Below, one piece after another: positions 9,130 to 16,567 of a stretch of DNA of 64,000 nt; position 1 is the stretch's first letter, and every line of letters starts with the position of its first letter. Origin of the DNA: Caldilineaceae bacterium (GTDB lineage: Bacteria > Chloroflexota > Anaerolineae > Caldilineales > Caldilineaceae). The translations under genes were made by a program, and so were the position numbers. The notes beneath the pieces were generated by a model that did not search any database, was not told the origin of the DNA, and saw only the letters and a list, made by a program, of their open reading frames with translations. The stretch lies in the NCBI GenBank assembly GCA_019637645.1, contig JAHBVH010000017.1:52195-116194 (forward strand), given 5' to 3'.

Positions 9130-9229
9130 GGAGATAGCCGTATCTCTGTCTGCGGTTACAGACAAGCCATGGAGGGAAGGTTACCGTATTGTACAAATTC
9201 TAAGCTAAGGGCGTACTTATGCAGTACAA

Positions 9230-9655
9230 TCAGACTATATCGGTGAATCCCCTGCTAAGCAACTGCGCGATCACTGGCTTTGGATGATATTCAACTTGTT
9301 GCACCATCTCGGCGGTAAACCATTGTGGGACTTTCTTGCCGTAGAGCGGATGGCTTTCCGAAGCTAACTGGCCACCTAAGAGGCGACCTAAGAACGTGAT
9401 GGTAATGCTGTGCCAAGGTTTCGCTGGTTGGATGACTTCGCTCACCATCAGCAGTCTTGTTATCGCTGCGTGTAGCCCCGTCTCTTCTTCAAACTCACGA
9501 AGTGCAGCAGCTTCCACCCCTTCACCATATTCGACCCGACCACCCGGCACGTTCCATTGCACACCCCCGGCATCAGTTTGATAGTGGGGAATCAGGAGCA
9601 ATTGATCTTGATGAAGGACCGCCAAACAGGCCCGGACTCGGATATTATTACTCAT
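9230..9655 (-). CDS. Nudix hydrolase
   Basis: A 141-residue single-domain Nudix protein. The full Nudix box is present: GGRVEYGEGVEAAALREF then EEETG (G-x5-E-x7-REUxEExGU). The start SNNIRVRACLAVLHQDQLLLIPHY and the tryptophan before the box (VQWNVPGG) are typical of MutT/ADP-ribose-type enzymes that hydrolyse nucleoside diphosphates linked to another group. Substrate cannot be told from sequence. ATG 9653-9655 is chosen because the family alignment begins there; upstream in-frame sequence looks non-coding. Confidence 0.85.
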   Translation of the reverse strand: MSNNIRVRACLAVLHQDQLLLIPHYQTDAGGVQWNVPGGRVEYGEGVEAAALREFEEETGLHAAITRLLMVSEVIQPAKPWHSITITFLGRLLGGQLASESHPLYGKKVPQWFTAEMVQQVEYHPKPVIAQLLSRGFTDIV

Positions 9656-10024
9656 GATACGCTCTTGCCTTGATGGAAAAGTTTTTAAACGATTGATGAG
9701 TGCGGACAAACCCTATTTGTTTGCGCTGTGTGCTGGGTTCCTGATCAGGTTGCCTCTTTTCGTCAACGATGAGAAAAATTTTACCACAGCCCTTCCATCT
9801 CTTCAATAGCCAATACCTCATACAGTCGGACGAAGCCATGCTGCTGGCTAAAGTAGTATAAGAATATAAGCTGGTTCTGTTTCCTAAGAAACAGAACTTT
9901 TTTGCTATCTGTCTAGGGATAATTGCATCATAAGTCTGCATACCTAAAGCTGAATATTTCTCTGGCACAAATTTTTTCGGTCCCTAGAGATTTATCCATG
10001 ACCTTCCTGCTGTTCATCTGCTCC
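9656..10024. other. Intergenic region at the edge of the AT-rich island
   Basis: No confident gene. On the minus strand a frame ending at TAA near 9783 reads ...FSQQHGFVRLYEVLAIEEMEGLW, which looks protein-like, but it has no start codon and opens with a stop upstream. It could be the tail of a decayed gene, with a frame break near the A6 run at 9898-9903. A plus-strand terminator-like hairpin (9874-9903) has no known gene in front of it. Confidence 0.3.
9874..9903 (+). terminator. Orphan intrinsic terminator-like hairpin
   Basis: Perfect 10-bp stem GTTCTGTTTC-ctaa-GAAACAGAAC followed by six T residues on the plus strand. No plus-strand coding region precedes it, so it may end a small RNA or be a chance structure inside a decayed gene. 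Confidence 0.5.
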
Positions 10025-11182
10025 TTACAATGCAATGATATGTTCAAGATAATTTCTCGCCTTGGATTCATCTATCTCAATATTGGGCTGATCAATAAGC
10101 CTATTTATTGTTCTTCCTTCAAACTGCGATACCCCTCTTGAGTTCCGCCCCGCCCAGTATTTCAAGAGGATGGTCGCCGCAAGTAGGTCTTTCTGAAACA
10201 TGGATACAAGAACCGTATTGATTATACGCCCCGGATCAACTCCAATGAAGTAGAACATAAATACTGATCGAGCACTAGCAAGGAACTCGAGTATTTTATC
10301 GAGGTTATATGCTTTGGGGTTGGAGTTCAGTATTATGATTTTTGTCTTCACATCTGTTTCTGTATCGAAATCATCAAATTGCCGTTGGTAGTCTCCAAGG
10401 GTATTATTTGTCCTAAAGGCGGGCAGTCCGTTCTCACCCGACTTTAGGGCTTTGATTAGACGTTGTCTAAGTGTCTCATCATCACCAGCGATCAGATACT
10501 CAATGACACGACCACGGACATTTACGTTTTCAATCAGTGCAGCTAATAGTATTTCATTTCTGTATTCGGTCACCTTTTGGTCGAGCTCCTCTTTCAATAT
10601 CATTGCGTCCTGGGAGGAGACAAAGCGAGTAGCGCGATTGGGTGACTTAAGAATGTTGGCAATCTCTATCTCATTAGCAACAAACTTCGCGCCTGACGGT
10701 GTAATATTATTTGTTGCTTCAACTAGGCGCGGTAAGTTTTCTTCGAAACCAACCCCAACATGAATATCAAATAATCTGCGGATGTTTTCAGCAGAATTCT
10801 TGATACCCTCAAAGTCTCGCATTATGTCTGAGCCATTAAAGCTACCTCGAATGTTGTTGACCCTCAGTTCTTGTGAGCTATGACTTATCTTTTTTAAGAA
10901 AGTTGTGTTTGCTATGAGGCAATAGTTCTTTGTGGGTGTTATGAGGCAAACAATAAATGGTCGATCATCATATTTTTGTAGATTGGACAGAGAAAGTACC
11001 GTATTGCCGAAAGCCCGTGTGGCGGATGAGCTGAATCGGATGGCATAATCACTACAGTAATAAACTGATCGGTCCTTGGTGAGGCCGAATGTAGCTGCGA
11101 CAAGTTTTGATAGGCGCGCCTTGTCATTTATTCCGTTATGCTTTTCGATCAACTTAAGCAATGTTTCAAGAGAATCAGGCAT
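10025..11182 (-). CDS. Probable restriction endonuclease partner of the adjacent methyltransferase
   Basis: A 385-residue soluble protein of no family I can name securely. It overlaps the end of a DNA methyltransferase gene by eight bases, the classic arrangement of a type II restriction-modification pair. A segment near residue 280 (TDVKTKIIILNSNPKAYNLD) could supply the acidic-x-Lys part of a PD-(D/E)xK nuclease site, and HSSQELRVNNIRGSFNGSDI near 122 looks like a conserved block. Codon use is AT-rich (many ATA and AGA) compared with the flanking genes, suggesting horizontal transfer. ATG 11180-11182 has AAAGGGG upstream, inside the methyltransferase frame. The nuclease role is inferred from context. 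Confidence 0.6.
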   Translation of the reverse strand: MPDSLETLLKLIEKHNGINDKARLSKLVAATFGLTKDRSVYYCSDYAIRFSSSATRAFGNTVLSLSNLQKYDDRPFIVCLITPTKNYCLIANTTFLKKISHSSQELRVNNIRGSFNGSDIMRDFEGIKNSAENIRRLFDIHVGVGFEENLPRLVEATNNITPSGAKFVANEIEIANILKSPNRATRFVSSQDAMILKEELDQKVTEYRNEILLAALIENVNVRGRVIEYLIAGDDETLRQRLIKALKSGENGLPAFRTNNTLGDYQRQFDDFDTETDVKTKIIILNSNPKAYNLDKILEFLASARSVFMFYFIGVDPGRIINTVLVSMFQKDLLAATILLKYWAGRNSRGVSQFEGRTINRLIDQPNIEIDESKARNYLEHIIAL

Positions 11183-12161
11183 CGAAAAGCCCCTTTATTT
11201 GTAAACGATCCACTTTGATGGATGCTGGCTTCTGATCATTGAGGCTATTTCTTTCCCAAAAAACGCCATCGGAATATCCCTGTATACTTGATTCTTCTTC
11301 GGCCATTGCGAGACGCTTAAGAGTCCAACAACAGTACTCCTGGTCAATCTCTATGCCACAATAGCGACGCCCCAACTTCCTTGCTACTACAGCTGTCGTG
11401 CCGCTACCAAGAAACGGATCAAGAACGAGATCATTAGGATTTGAACTAGCAAGAATAAGCTTTGCTATCAATTTTTCTGGCTTCTGAGTTGGGTGATCCG
11501 TGTTTTCTGGCATGGACCAAAAAGGTATTGTTATATCAGACCACAGATTAGAGGGATGAGTAAGTCTATAATTACCGCTATTTGTTTCTTCCCAATCTTT
11601 TGGTTTGCCATCCTCATGGCGATAAGGCGCAATTACCCTTCTCTTGAGTTTTACTGCATCCAAATTAAATGTATAGTTATCGGCGCGAGTGCAAAACCAA
11701 ATGTCTTCGGTATTGTTTTTCCAGTTTGCTTTTGCACCTCGTCCCTTCTCGCGTTCCCATGTAATTCTATTTTGGACATGGAGATACCTTTCTAATACTG
11801 GGAAAACCAGGGTAGAGGTTCGCCAATCGCTACATACATACACTGATGCCTCAGGTTTTAGCAAGGGAATCATTATGGATAACATGCCTTCGAACCATGA
11901 TGCATATTCTTCCGCTTCCTTGGCTCGAAATAAATGACCATTAAAGTTTTTTGTTAGGTTATAAGGTGGATCGAGTATTAGCAAGTCCGCAAATGCTTGG
12001 GGCAACAACGGAGCTGCAATGCCAGTATCCTGATTGATAATGCGGTTAGTTATTTCCGATATAGTGGACGGGTGTGACAATTGTAGAAGTTTCGCCGAGA
12101 AATTTTTAATTTCCTCTTGGGAGCATGATAGCGTTCGGTTGCGTGGTGCACGTGCCTTCAT
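11175..12161 (-). CDS. DNA adenine methyltransferase (N6/N4 beta class)
   Basis: A 328-residue DNA amino-methyltransferase. The catalytic motif IV LILDPPYNLTKNF comes first (near 83) and the AdoMet-binding motif I LDPFLGSGTTAVVARKLGRRYCGIE comes late (near 246). This order defines the beta class, and DPPY with Asn favours adenine-N6, although N4-cytosine is not excluded. HPTQKPEKL just before motif I is the usual family block. The N-terminal 60 residues may help DNA recognition. ATG 12159-12161 has AAGGAC upstream. It heads the two-gene restriction-modification operon behind the promoter at 12228-12257. Recognition sequence cannot be deduced. Confidence 0.9.
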   Translation of the reverse strand: MKARAPRNRTLSCSQEEIKNFSAKLLQLSHPSTISEITNRIINQDTGIAAPLLPQAFADLLILDPPYNLTKNFNGHLFRAKEAEEYASWFEGMLSIMIPLLKPEASVYVCSDWRTSTLVFPVLERYLHVQNRITWEREKGRGAKANWKNNTEDIWFCTRADNYTFNLDAVKLKRRVIAPYRHEDGKPKDWEETNSGNYRLTHPSNLWSDITIPFWSMPENTDHPTQKPEKLIAKLILASSNPNDLVLDPFLGSGTTAVVARKLGRRYCGIEIDQEYCCWTLKRLAMAEEESSIQGYSDGVFWERNSLNDQKPASIKVDRLQIKGLFDA

Positions 12162-12227
12162 AGTTTGTCCTTCCGTCTATAAAACCATCTAAGATTTCAG
12201 CGGCCGAAGTTAACTATGGTAACTCTG

Positions 12228-12257
12228 ATATATAACCATATCTGACTGAATTATCAA
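12228..12257 (-). promoter_or_regulatory. Promoter of the restriction-modification operon
   Basis: TTGATA (12252-12257), 18 bases, TATATA (12228-12233) on the minus strand, about 67 bases before the methyltransferase start. Divergent from the promoter at 12278-12305. Confidence 0.5.
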
Positions 12258-12277
12258 GATTAGAACAGAATCTCTAA

Positions 12278-12305
12278 TTGACAAATCAATTAGGATCATG
12301 ATAAT
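12278..12305 (+). promoter_or_regulatory. Promoter of the small helix-turn-helix gene
   Basis: Consensus TTGACA (12278-12283), 16 bases, GATAAT (12300-12305). Divergent from and 20 bases away from the methyltransferase promoter, so a regulator bound here could affect both. Confidence 0.55.
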
Positions 12306-12362
12306 GTAACGTCATACACGGTAAACACGACAAGAGCGCATCAGGTTACAAGTGAGGCCGCT

Positions 12363-12560
12363 ATGATCAAATTGACAACCGGCCAGGTAGCTAAGCGACT
12401 CCAGTATGATCTGCGGATGGTCCAACGCTTAATCCAATCAGGGGTTATAAAAGCCGAGCGGCCAACCCCAACTGGACAGTATCGAATTCTTGAAAAAGAC
12501 CTGGTCGAGTATGCAGAAGCCAATGGCATCACATTGCTTCCGCTGGAACCTGAAAAATAA
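12363..12560 (+). CDS. Small MerR/excisionase-like helix-turn-helix protein
   Basis: A 65-residue protein that is essentially one winged helix: LTTGQVAKRLQYDLRMVQRLIQSGVIKAER then TGQYRILEKDLVEYAE. This is the excisionase/MerR-like fold (COG2452/helix-turn-helix 17 type). Such proteins act as excisionases, plasmid regulators or controllers of restriction-modification operons. The ATG has GTGAGG upstream. It is transcribed divergently from the methyltransferase, and its position between that operon and tRNA-His fits a controller (C-protein-like) or a remnant of a mobile element. No integrase was found nearby. Confidence 0.75.
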   Translation: MIKLTTGQVAKRLQYDLRMVQRLIQSGVIKAERPTPTGQYRILEKDLVEYAEANGITLLPLEPEK

Positions 12561-12600
12561 AATCGCCCCGGAAAGCCGCGAAGCCAACACCGGAGCGATT
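12551..12600 (-). terminator. Terminator of the tRNA cluster, shared gap
   Basis: Stem AATCGC-t-CCGG with CCGG-g-GCGATT (12561-12600), followed on the minus strand by TTTTATTTTTC. It lies about 145 bases downstream of tRNA-His. On the plus strand it directly follows the stop codon of the helix-turn-helix gene. Confidence 0.55.
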
Positions 12601-12744
12601 ACCAGAACCTTAACAACCTACTGGACTGATCGGACGTTACTAGGTCTATGGTCACTCCCATGGGAGTCAACGACAGTGAGACAATGTAACGAACGGTCTT
12701 TTAGCTATCAAGGTGCGAAGTAGTTGTTAGCCCAACTACTTCTA

Positions 12745-12820
12745 TGGGGCGCTTGATGGGGCTCGAACCCACAACATCTTGATCCACAATCAAGTGCTCT
12801 GCCATTGAGCTACAAGCGCC
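12745..12820 (-). tRNA. tRNA-His (GTG)
   Basis: Full cloverleaf with anticodon GTG in loop TTGTGGA, T-loop GTTCGAGCC, encoded G-1 paired with C73, and encoded CCA. Last member of the six-tRNA minus-strand cluster. Confidence 0.95.
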
Positions 12821-12854
12821 ATGATAGAACTGAATTACCGCAATATCACTTGGG

Positions 12855-12892
12855 GGAAAAGGAAAGCCGGGGTTAGGAACCCACCCCGGCTT
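12855..12892 (-). terminator. Intrinsic terminator between tRNA-Gln and tRNA-His
   Basis: Perfect 10-bp stem AAGCCGGGGT/ACCCCGGCTT (12864-12892) followed on the minus strand by TTCCTTTTC. Could attenuate read-through into tRNA-His. Confidence 0.5.
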
Positions 12893-12894
12893 AG

Positions 12895-12965
12895 CTGGGG
12901 GACAGGGATTCGAACCCCAATTGATGGATCCAAAGTCCATAGTCCTGCCGTTAGACGATCCCCCA
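12895..12965 (-). tRNA. tRNA-Gln (TTG)
   Basis: Acceptor TGGGGGA/TCCCCCA, anticodon TTG in loop CTTTGGA, T-loop GTTCGAATCC. CCA is not encoded, unlike the His and Phe genes of the same cluster. Confidence 0.95.
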
Positions 12966-13062
12966 TTAATAATTAATTTTCAATTAACAATTGTAAATTG
13001 CTAACGAAGTATACACGATCATTAACAATTAGCTATTTCCAATTGACTATTAATTATTAATA

Positions 13063-13138
<76 letters not shown>

Positions 13139-13162
13139 AAAAAAGCCGACCTGTTGGCCGGC
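13139..13162 (-). terminator. Intrinsic terminator after tRNA-Gly
   Basis: GCCGGCC-AACA-GGTCGGC followed by six T residues on the minus strand, ending at the 5' edge of tRNA-Phe. It suggests tRNA-Gly has its own short transcript or that read-through is limited. Confidence 0.6.
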
Positions 13163-13169
13163 CTCCTAC

Positions 13170-13245
<76 letters not shown>

Positions 13246-13260
13246 TTCTCTGTTGGGCTA

Positions 13261-13289
13261 ATTATACTTTCAAGGTGCGTTTCTGTCAA
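13261..13289 (-). promoter_or_regulatory. Consensus promoter for tRNA-Gly
   Basis: Perfect TTGACA (13284-13289), 17 bases, perfect TATAAT (13261-13266) on the minus strand, 18 bases before tRNA-Gly. Confidence 0.85.
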
Positions 13290-13398
13290 ATTCAGGAGTG
13301 ACTAATTTCTGTTTTCATCACCCTTAAATTTTATGCTTGGTCTTGCGAACAATTTCCAAGCACCCATCTACAAGCGAAAATGCCAGTAAATGTAACAG

Positions 13399-13473
<75 letters not shown>

Positions 13474-13567
13474 AAAATAGTTGTTAATAATTAATTGACA
13501 ACGGATAATTGTGAACACGTAATCGCTTCGCAAAGATCCGCTGGTTGCGTTCAATTAATTATTGCAA

Positions 13568-13649
<82 letters not shown>

Positions 13650-13665
13650 TTGACAATATTTCGCT

Positions 13666-13694
13666 ATTATAGCGGAGCCTAGTGATTTACGCAA
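13666..13694 (-). promoter_or_regulatory. Promoter for tRNA-Leu
   Basis: TTGCGT (13689-13694), 17 bases, perfect TATAAT (13666-13671) on the minus strand, 16 bases upstream of tRNA-Leu. Confidence 0.65.
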
Positions 13695-13761
13695 ATTGTC
13701 AAGCGATTTAGCTACTGAAGTTGCTTGACGCAAGCTATTTGCAGAGAAATCAGGCTAAAGA

Positions 13762-14238
13762 CTATCGGAGCAGATGGCATACCCCCGATTCTGTTTACTG
13801 TGCCGAGCACAGCATACCGTCATCTGTCTCAAACGCCGCGAAGGCGCTGGCCGTTCATGGTTTGTTGGGTGTGACCCAACCTTACCTGCACCGCTGCGAC
13901 GAGATTGTATTCTGTTGCCAGAACACAACCCACTCGCCTTGCTCTCAGTTGCACGCTCGCCTAGCCGAAACCATTACTGATTCCGCTGGTGGGCTCTTAC
14001 CCCACCGTTTCAGCCCTTACCCAGCTATGGAAGACCCAATGGGCACCCAATGCCTGGGCGGGAATCCTTTCTGTTGCGGTTGTAGTCAGCTTGTTGGTCA
14101 CAACAAGCTGCCCTCACTTCCTGTTTCGTGAGGCAACCTTGCCAGCCAATCCGAAGATCGCCAGCTGAGAGTCGGGAAGTTCCTCTACCGGTTTGCAAGC
14201 TTGCATTCCAGCAGCGACGGTTGTTATCTGCTCCGATA
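13762..14238 (-). ncRNA. rnpB: RNase P RNA
   Basis: The catalytic RNA of RNase P, which matures the 5' ends of tRNAs. The P1 helix is formed by the 5' ATCGGAGCAGAT (14226-14237 complement) and 3' ATCTGCTCCGAT (13764-13775 complement). Conserved core blocks appear in order on the minus strand: AGAGGAACTTCCCGACTC, GAAACGGTGGGGTAAGAGCC with CACC, GCAGGTAAGGTTGGGTC and, at the 3' end, ACAGAATCGGGGGTATGCC. At roughly 475 nt it is somewhat longer than the usual 350-420 nt of type A RNAs, with an extra hairpin CAGCTTGTTG...CAACAAGCTG. It stands immediately upstream of six tRNA genes, its own substrates. End positions are estimated from P1. Confidence 0.93.
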
Positions 14239-14318
14239 AGCTTCTTCGCAGGAATATGTAATTATTAAACTACAAGACCTGTGTGCCGGTACCGTATAAA
14301 CGGCCCATAGCACAGAAG

Positions 14319-14347
14319 AGCCTATCATGAATCGGGGTTGCTGTCAA
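14319..14347 (-). promoter_or_regulatory. Promoter for RNase P RNA
   Basis: Perfect TTGACA (14342-14347), 17 bases, TAGGCT (14319-14324) on the minus strand, about 80 bases before the predicted 5' end. The precursor would carry a 5' extension. Confidence 0.55.
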
Positions 14348-14408
14348 ATAATTGTGAAGAATTAGGACAACCCAGCTGTTATTTGAATGATTACGCGCAA
14401 TGGCGGGT

Positions 14409-14437
14409 TTGACGGCGACAGAAAAGTATGATATGAT
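14409..14437 (+). promoter_or_regulatory. Promoter of the DEAD-box helicase
   Basis: TTGACG (14409-14414), 17 bases, TATGAT (14432-14437). It gives a leader of about 270 bases before the helicase ATG at 14714. Confidence 0.65.
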
Positions 14438-14443
14438 TAATGG

Positions 14444-14713
14444 TTGTCACCTAGTCCATGCTTTGTAGTATCACCAAGCAAAAGCGGGGTAGGTGCAAAA
14501 AGATAGAACGAAGTCCCAAGGTTGCTCGACCGAACGGGTCGGGCTTTTTTGTTGCAACAGGCTGGCTCATACGGTGTGGACGAGTCGCCTGTTGGGCAAC
14601 GACAGGGGTATGGCCTGCAAAGGCGATACACGATTCGATAAACGTTTTTAGCAGCTGCTATGCTGGCTCTGCCGAGCAGACATCAGTTGCTAAGCAGTAT
14701 GAGCAGGAGTTTC
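14444..14713 (+). promoter_or_regulatory. Long structured 5' leader of the helicase mRNA
   Basis: About 270 untranslated bases containing a complete intrinsic terminator (14524-14550) and, further down, a region able to fold around TAGCAGCTGCTA (about 14649-14660). No leader peptide is obvious. RNA-helicase genes of the DeaD/CsdA group often have long leaders used in cold-shock or autoregulation. Premature termination within the leader is an inference from the hairpin. Confidence 0.5.
14524..14550 (+). terminator. Terminator inside the helicase leader
   Basis: GCTCGACC-gaacg-GGTCGGGC (one G-T pair) followed by six T residues, 164 bases before the helicase ATG. Candidate attenuator or 3' end of a small RNA. 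Confidence 0.65.
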
Positions 14714-16405
14714 ATGAGTAACGAATTTTCCCAATTGAATCTGCACCCTTCGTTGGTGCAGGCTGTCACTGCGCTGGGCTATACCGAACCCACGCCCATT
14801 CAGATCGATGTCATTCCGCTACTGGTCGCTGGTCACGATGTTATTGGCCAGGCCCAAACGGGCACAGGCAAGACAGCTGCCTTTGCTTTACCCATTTTGC
14901 AGACCCTCAGTCCCGAAGCGGAAGGGATACAGAGTTTGATTTTGGCGCCAACGCGTGAACTGGCGCTGCAAGTAGCCCAGTCTTTTGAAGAATATGGTCG
15001 CTACCTCAAAGTGAGTGTATTGGCTGTCTATGGTGGCCAAGCCTATGACCGTCAGATTCGCCAGCTACGGCGGGGCGTCGATGTGGTTGTTGGCACGCCG
15101 GGGCGTTTGCTGGATCTGATGGAGCGCAAAGTACTTGATCTGAGCACTGTGCGCACGGTGGTGTTGGATGAAGCCGATGAAATGTTGAGCATGGGCTTTG
15201 TCGAAGATATTGAAGCCATTTTGCAGGCGACACCAGCCACTCGCCAGACCGCGCTCTTTTCGGCCACGCTGCCTCCCGCGATTCGCAGCCTGGCCAACAA
15301 CTATATGCATGAACCCAAGTCGGTTACGGTGCAGCGAAAACAGTTGACGGTGTCGGCGATTGAGCAGCGCTATTATCTGATCAATGAGTCGGACAAACTG
15401 GCCGCGTTGACCCGGCTCTTTGAGATGGAACCGATTACGAGTTCGATCATCTTTGTGCGGACGCGCATCAGCGCCGGCGAGTTAGCTAATGAATTGAGTG
15501 TGCGGGGTTTCCCGGCGGAAGGGCTGCATGGGGATCTGAGCCAAGAGGCACGTGAGCAGGTACTCAATCGTTTCCGCCAAAACCAGATCAAGGTGTTGGT
15601 GGCAACCGATGTGGCCGCGCGTGGGCTCGATATTGATGACATTTCCCATGTCTTCAATTTTGATCTGCCCCTCGATCCCGAAGTCTATGTCCATCGCATT
15701 GGTCGCACCGGACGTGCGGGCAAGAGTGGGCTGGCGATTTCTTTGGTAACTCCAGCCGAGCAGTGGCGTATGCGCAAAATCGAAGCCTTTACCAAACAGT
15801 CGATCACCCGCACCGCGTTGCCTACCATTGAGGAAATTCTGGCGCGACGTGAGGCTGAATTGCTCGAGAAGATGACTGTCTGGTTGCGCCGTGGGCGCTA
15901 TACCCGCGAGCGCGAATTAGTCACCAATTTGGTGGAAGCCGGCCATGATCCGTGGGAAGTGGCCGCCGCCGCCTTGAAGGTGGCCCGCGCCGAAGAAAAA
16001 CAGCGACCAATTGCTCAGGTGAGCGAGGTCCGGGAAATGCGCGAGAGCCGCAACTCGCGCGACCGCGATAACCGTGGCCGCCGTGAGCCACGGCGGACGG
16101 TGGATCATGCCAACCAAGGTCAGAGCAACCGTGCTGCTGCTGGTCGGAAGGTTGCCAAGACCTCGCATGAAGAGGGTATGGTGCGCTTGCTGTTGGACGC
16201 GGGTAAGGCGCAAGGGATTCGCCCCAATGATATTGTAGGTTCGATTGCTTTCCATGCTGATATTCCCGGCCATACGATTGGTGCGATCCACATTCGGGAT
16301 CATCACACGCTAGTGGATGTCCCCGAACAATTCGTGGCACAGGTGCTGGCCAAGGCAAACGATTACCGCATTCGACAACATTCGATCAAAGTCGAACGCG
16401 CCTAG
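14714..16405 (+). CDS. DEAD-box RNA helicase of the DeaD/CsdA/DbpA group
   Basis: A 563-residue ATP-dependent RNA helicase. All core motifs are present in order: Q motif YTEPTPIQID, AQTGTGKT, PTRELALQ, GTPGRLLDL, VLDEADEML, FSATLP, then TDVAARGLDI and HRIGRTGRAG. After the two RecA domains comes an Arg-rich linker (about 440-490) and a C-terminal RRM-like domain (VRLLLDAGKAQGIRPNDIVGSI, then HTIGAIHIRDHHTLVDV), the DbpA/CsdA RNA-binding type. Such enzymes remodel rRNA and mRNA, mostly in ribosome assembly and cold adaptation. ATG 14714 has AGGAG four to five bases upstream. A long in-frame extension upstream falls in the leader and is not coding. Confidence 0.92.
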   Translation: MSNEFSQLNLHPSLVQAVTALGYTEPTPIQIDVIPLLVAGHDVIGQAQTGTGKTAAFALPILQTLSPEAEGIQSLILAPTRELALQVAQSFEEYGRYLKVSVLAVYGGQAYDRQIRQLRRGVDVVVGTPGRLLDLMERKVLDLSTVRTVVLDEADEMLSMGFVEDIEAILQATPATRQTALFSATLPPAIRSLANNYMHEPKSVTVQRKQLTVSAIEQRYYLINESDKLAALTRLFEMEPITSSIIFVRTRISAGELANELSVRGFPAEGLHGDLSQEAREQVLNRFRQNQIKVLVATDVAARGLDIDDISHVFNFDLPLDPEVYVHRIGRTGRAGKSGLAISLVTPAEQWRMRKIEAFTKQSITRTALPTIEEILARREAELLEKMTVWLRRGRYTRERELVTNLVEAGHDPWEVAAAALKVARAEEKQRPIAQVSEVREMRESRNSRDRDNRGRREPRRTVDHANQGQSNRAAAGRKVAKTSHEEGMVRLLLDAGKAQGIRPNDIVGSIAFHADIPGHTIGAIHIRDHHTLVDVPEQFVAQVLAKANDYRIRQHSIKVERA

Positions 16406-16475
16406 TCCCTCATCGGAACCGCCGCTGCTTACGCTGAGTCGATCAGTTCCTAGACTCGACTAGCGAACGGATAAA

Positions 16476-16539
16476 ACGGGTAGCATCCTCATCGGGTCAC
16501 TCAAGCCCGACGAGGATGCTACCCGTAACCTCTTTTTTC
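16476..16539 (+). terminator. Intrinsic terminator after the helicase gene
   Basis: 15-bp perfect stem (ACGGGTAGCATCCTC with GAGGATGCTACCCGT) with an inner CGGG/CCCG pairing, followed by AACCTCTTTTTTCT. Confidence 0.85.
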
Positions 16540-16567
16540 TACGCCAAACCTTGGGTGGAAGAAGCGT

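Noticed and set aside
9648..9968. 106-residue minus-strand frame upstream of the Nudix gene
   Set aside because: Composition is not protein-like, it overlaps the Nudix start and has no ribosome binding site. A different frame in the same region looks more like a gene tail.
13721..14131. 136-residue plus-strand frame across 13.7-14.1 kb
   Set aside because: It lies opposite the RNase P RNA, whose conserved core is clear.
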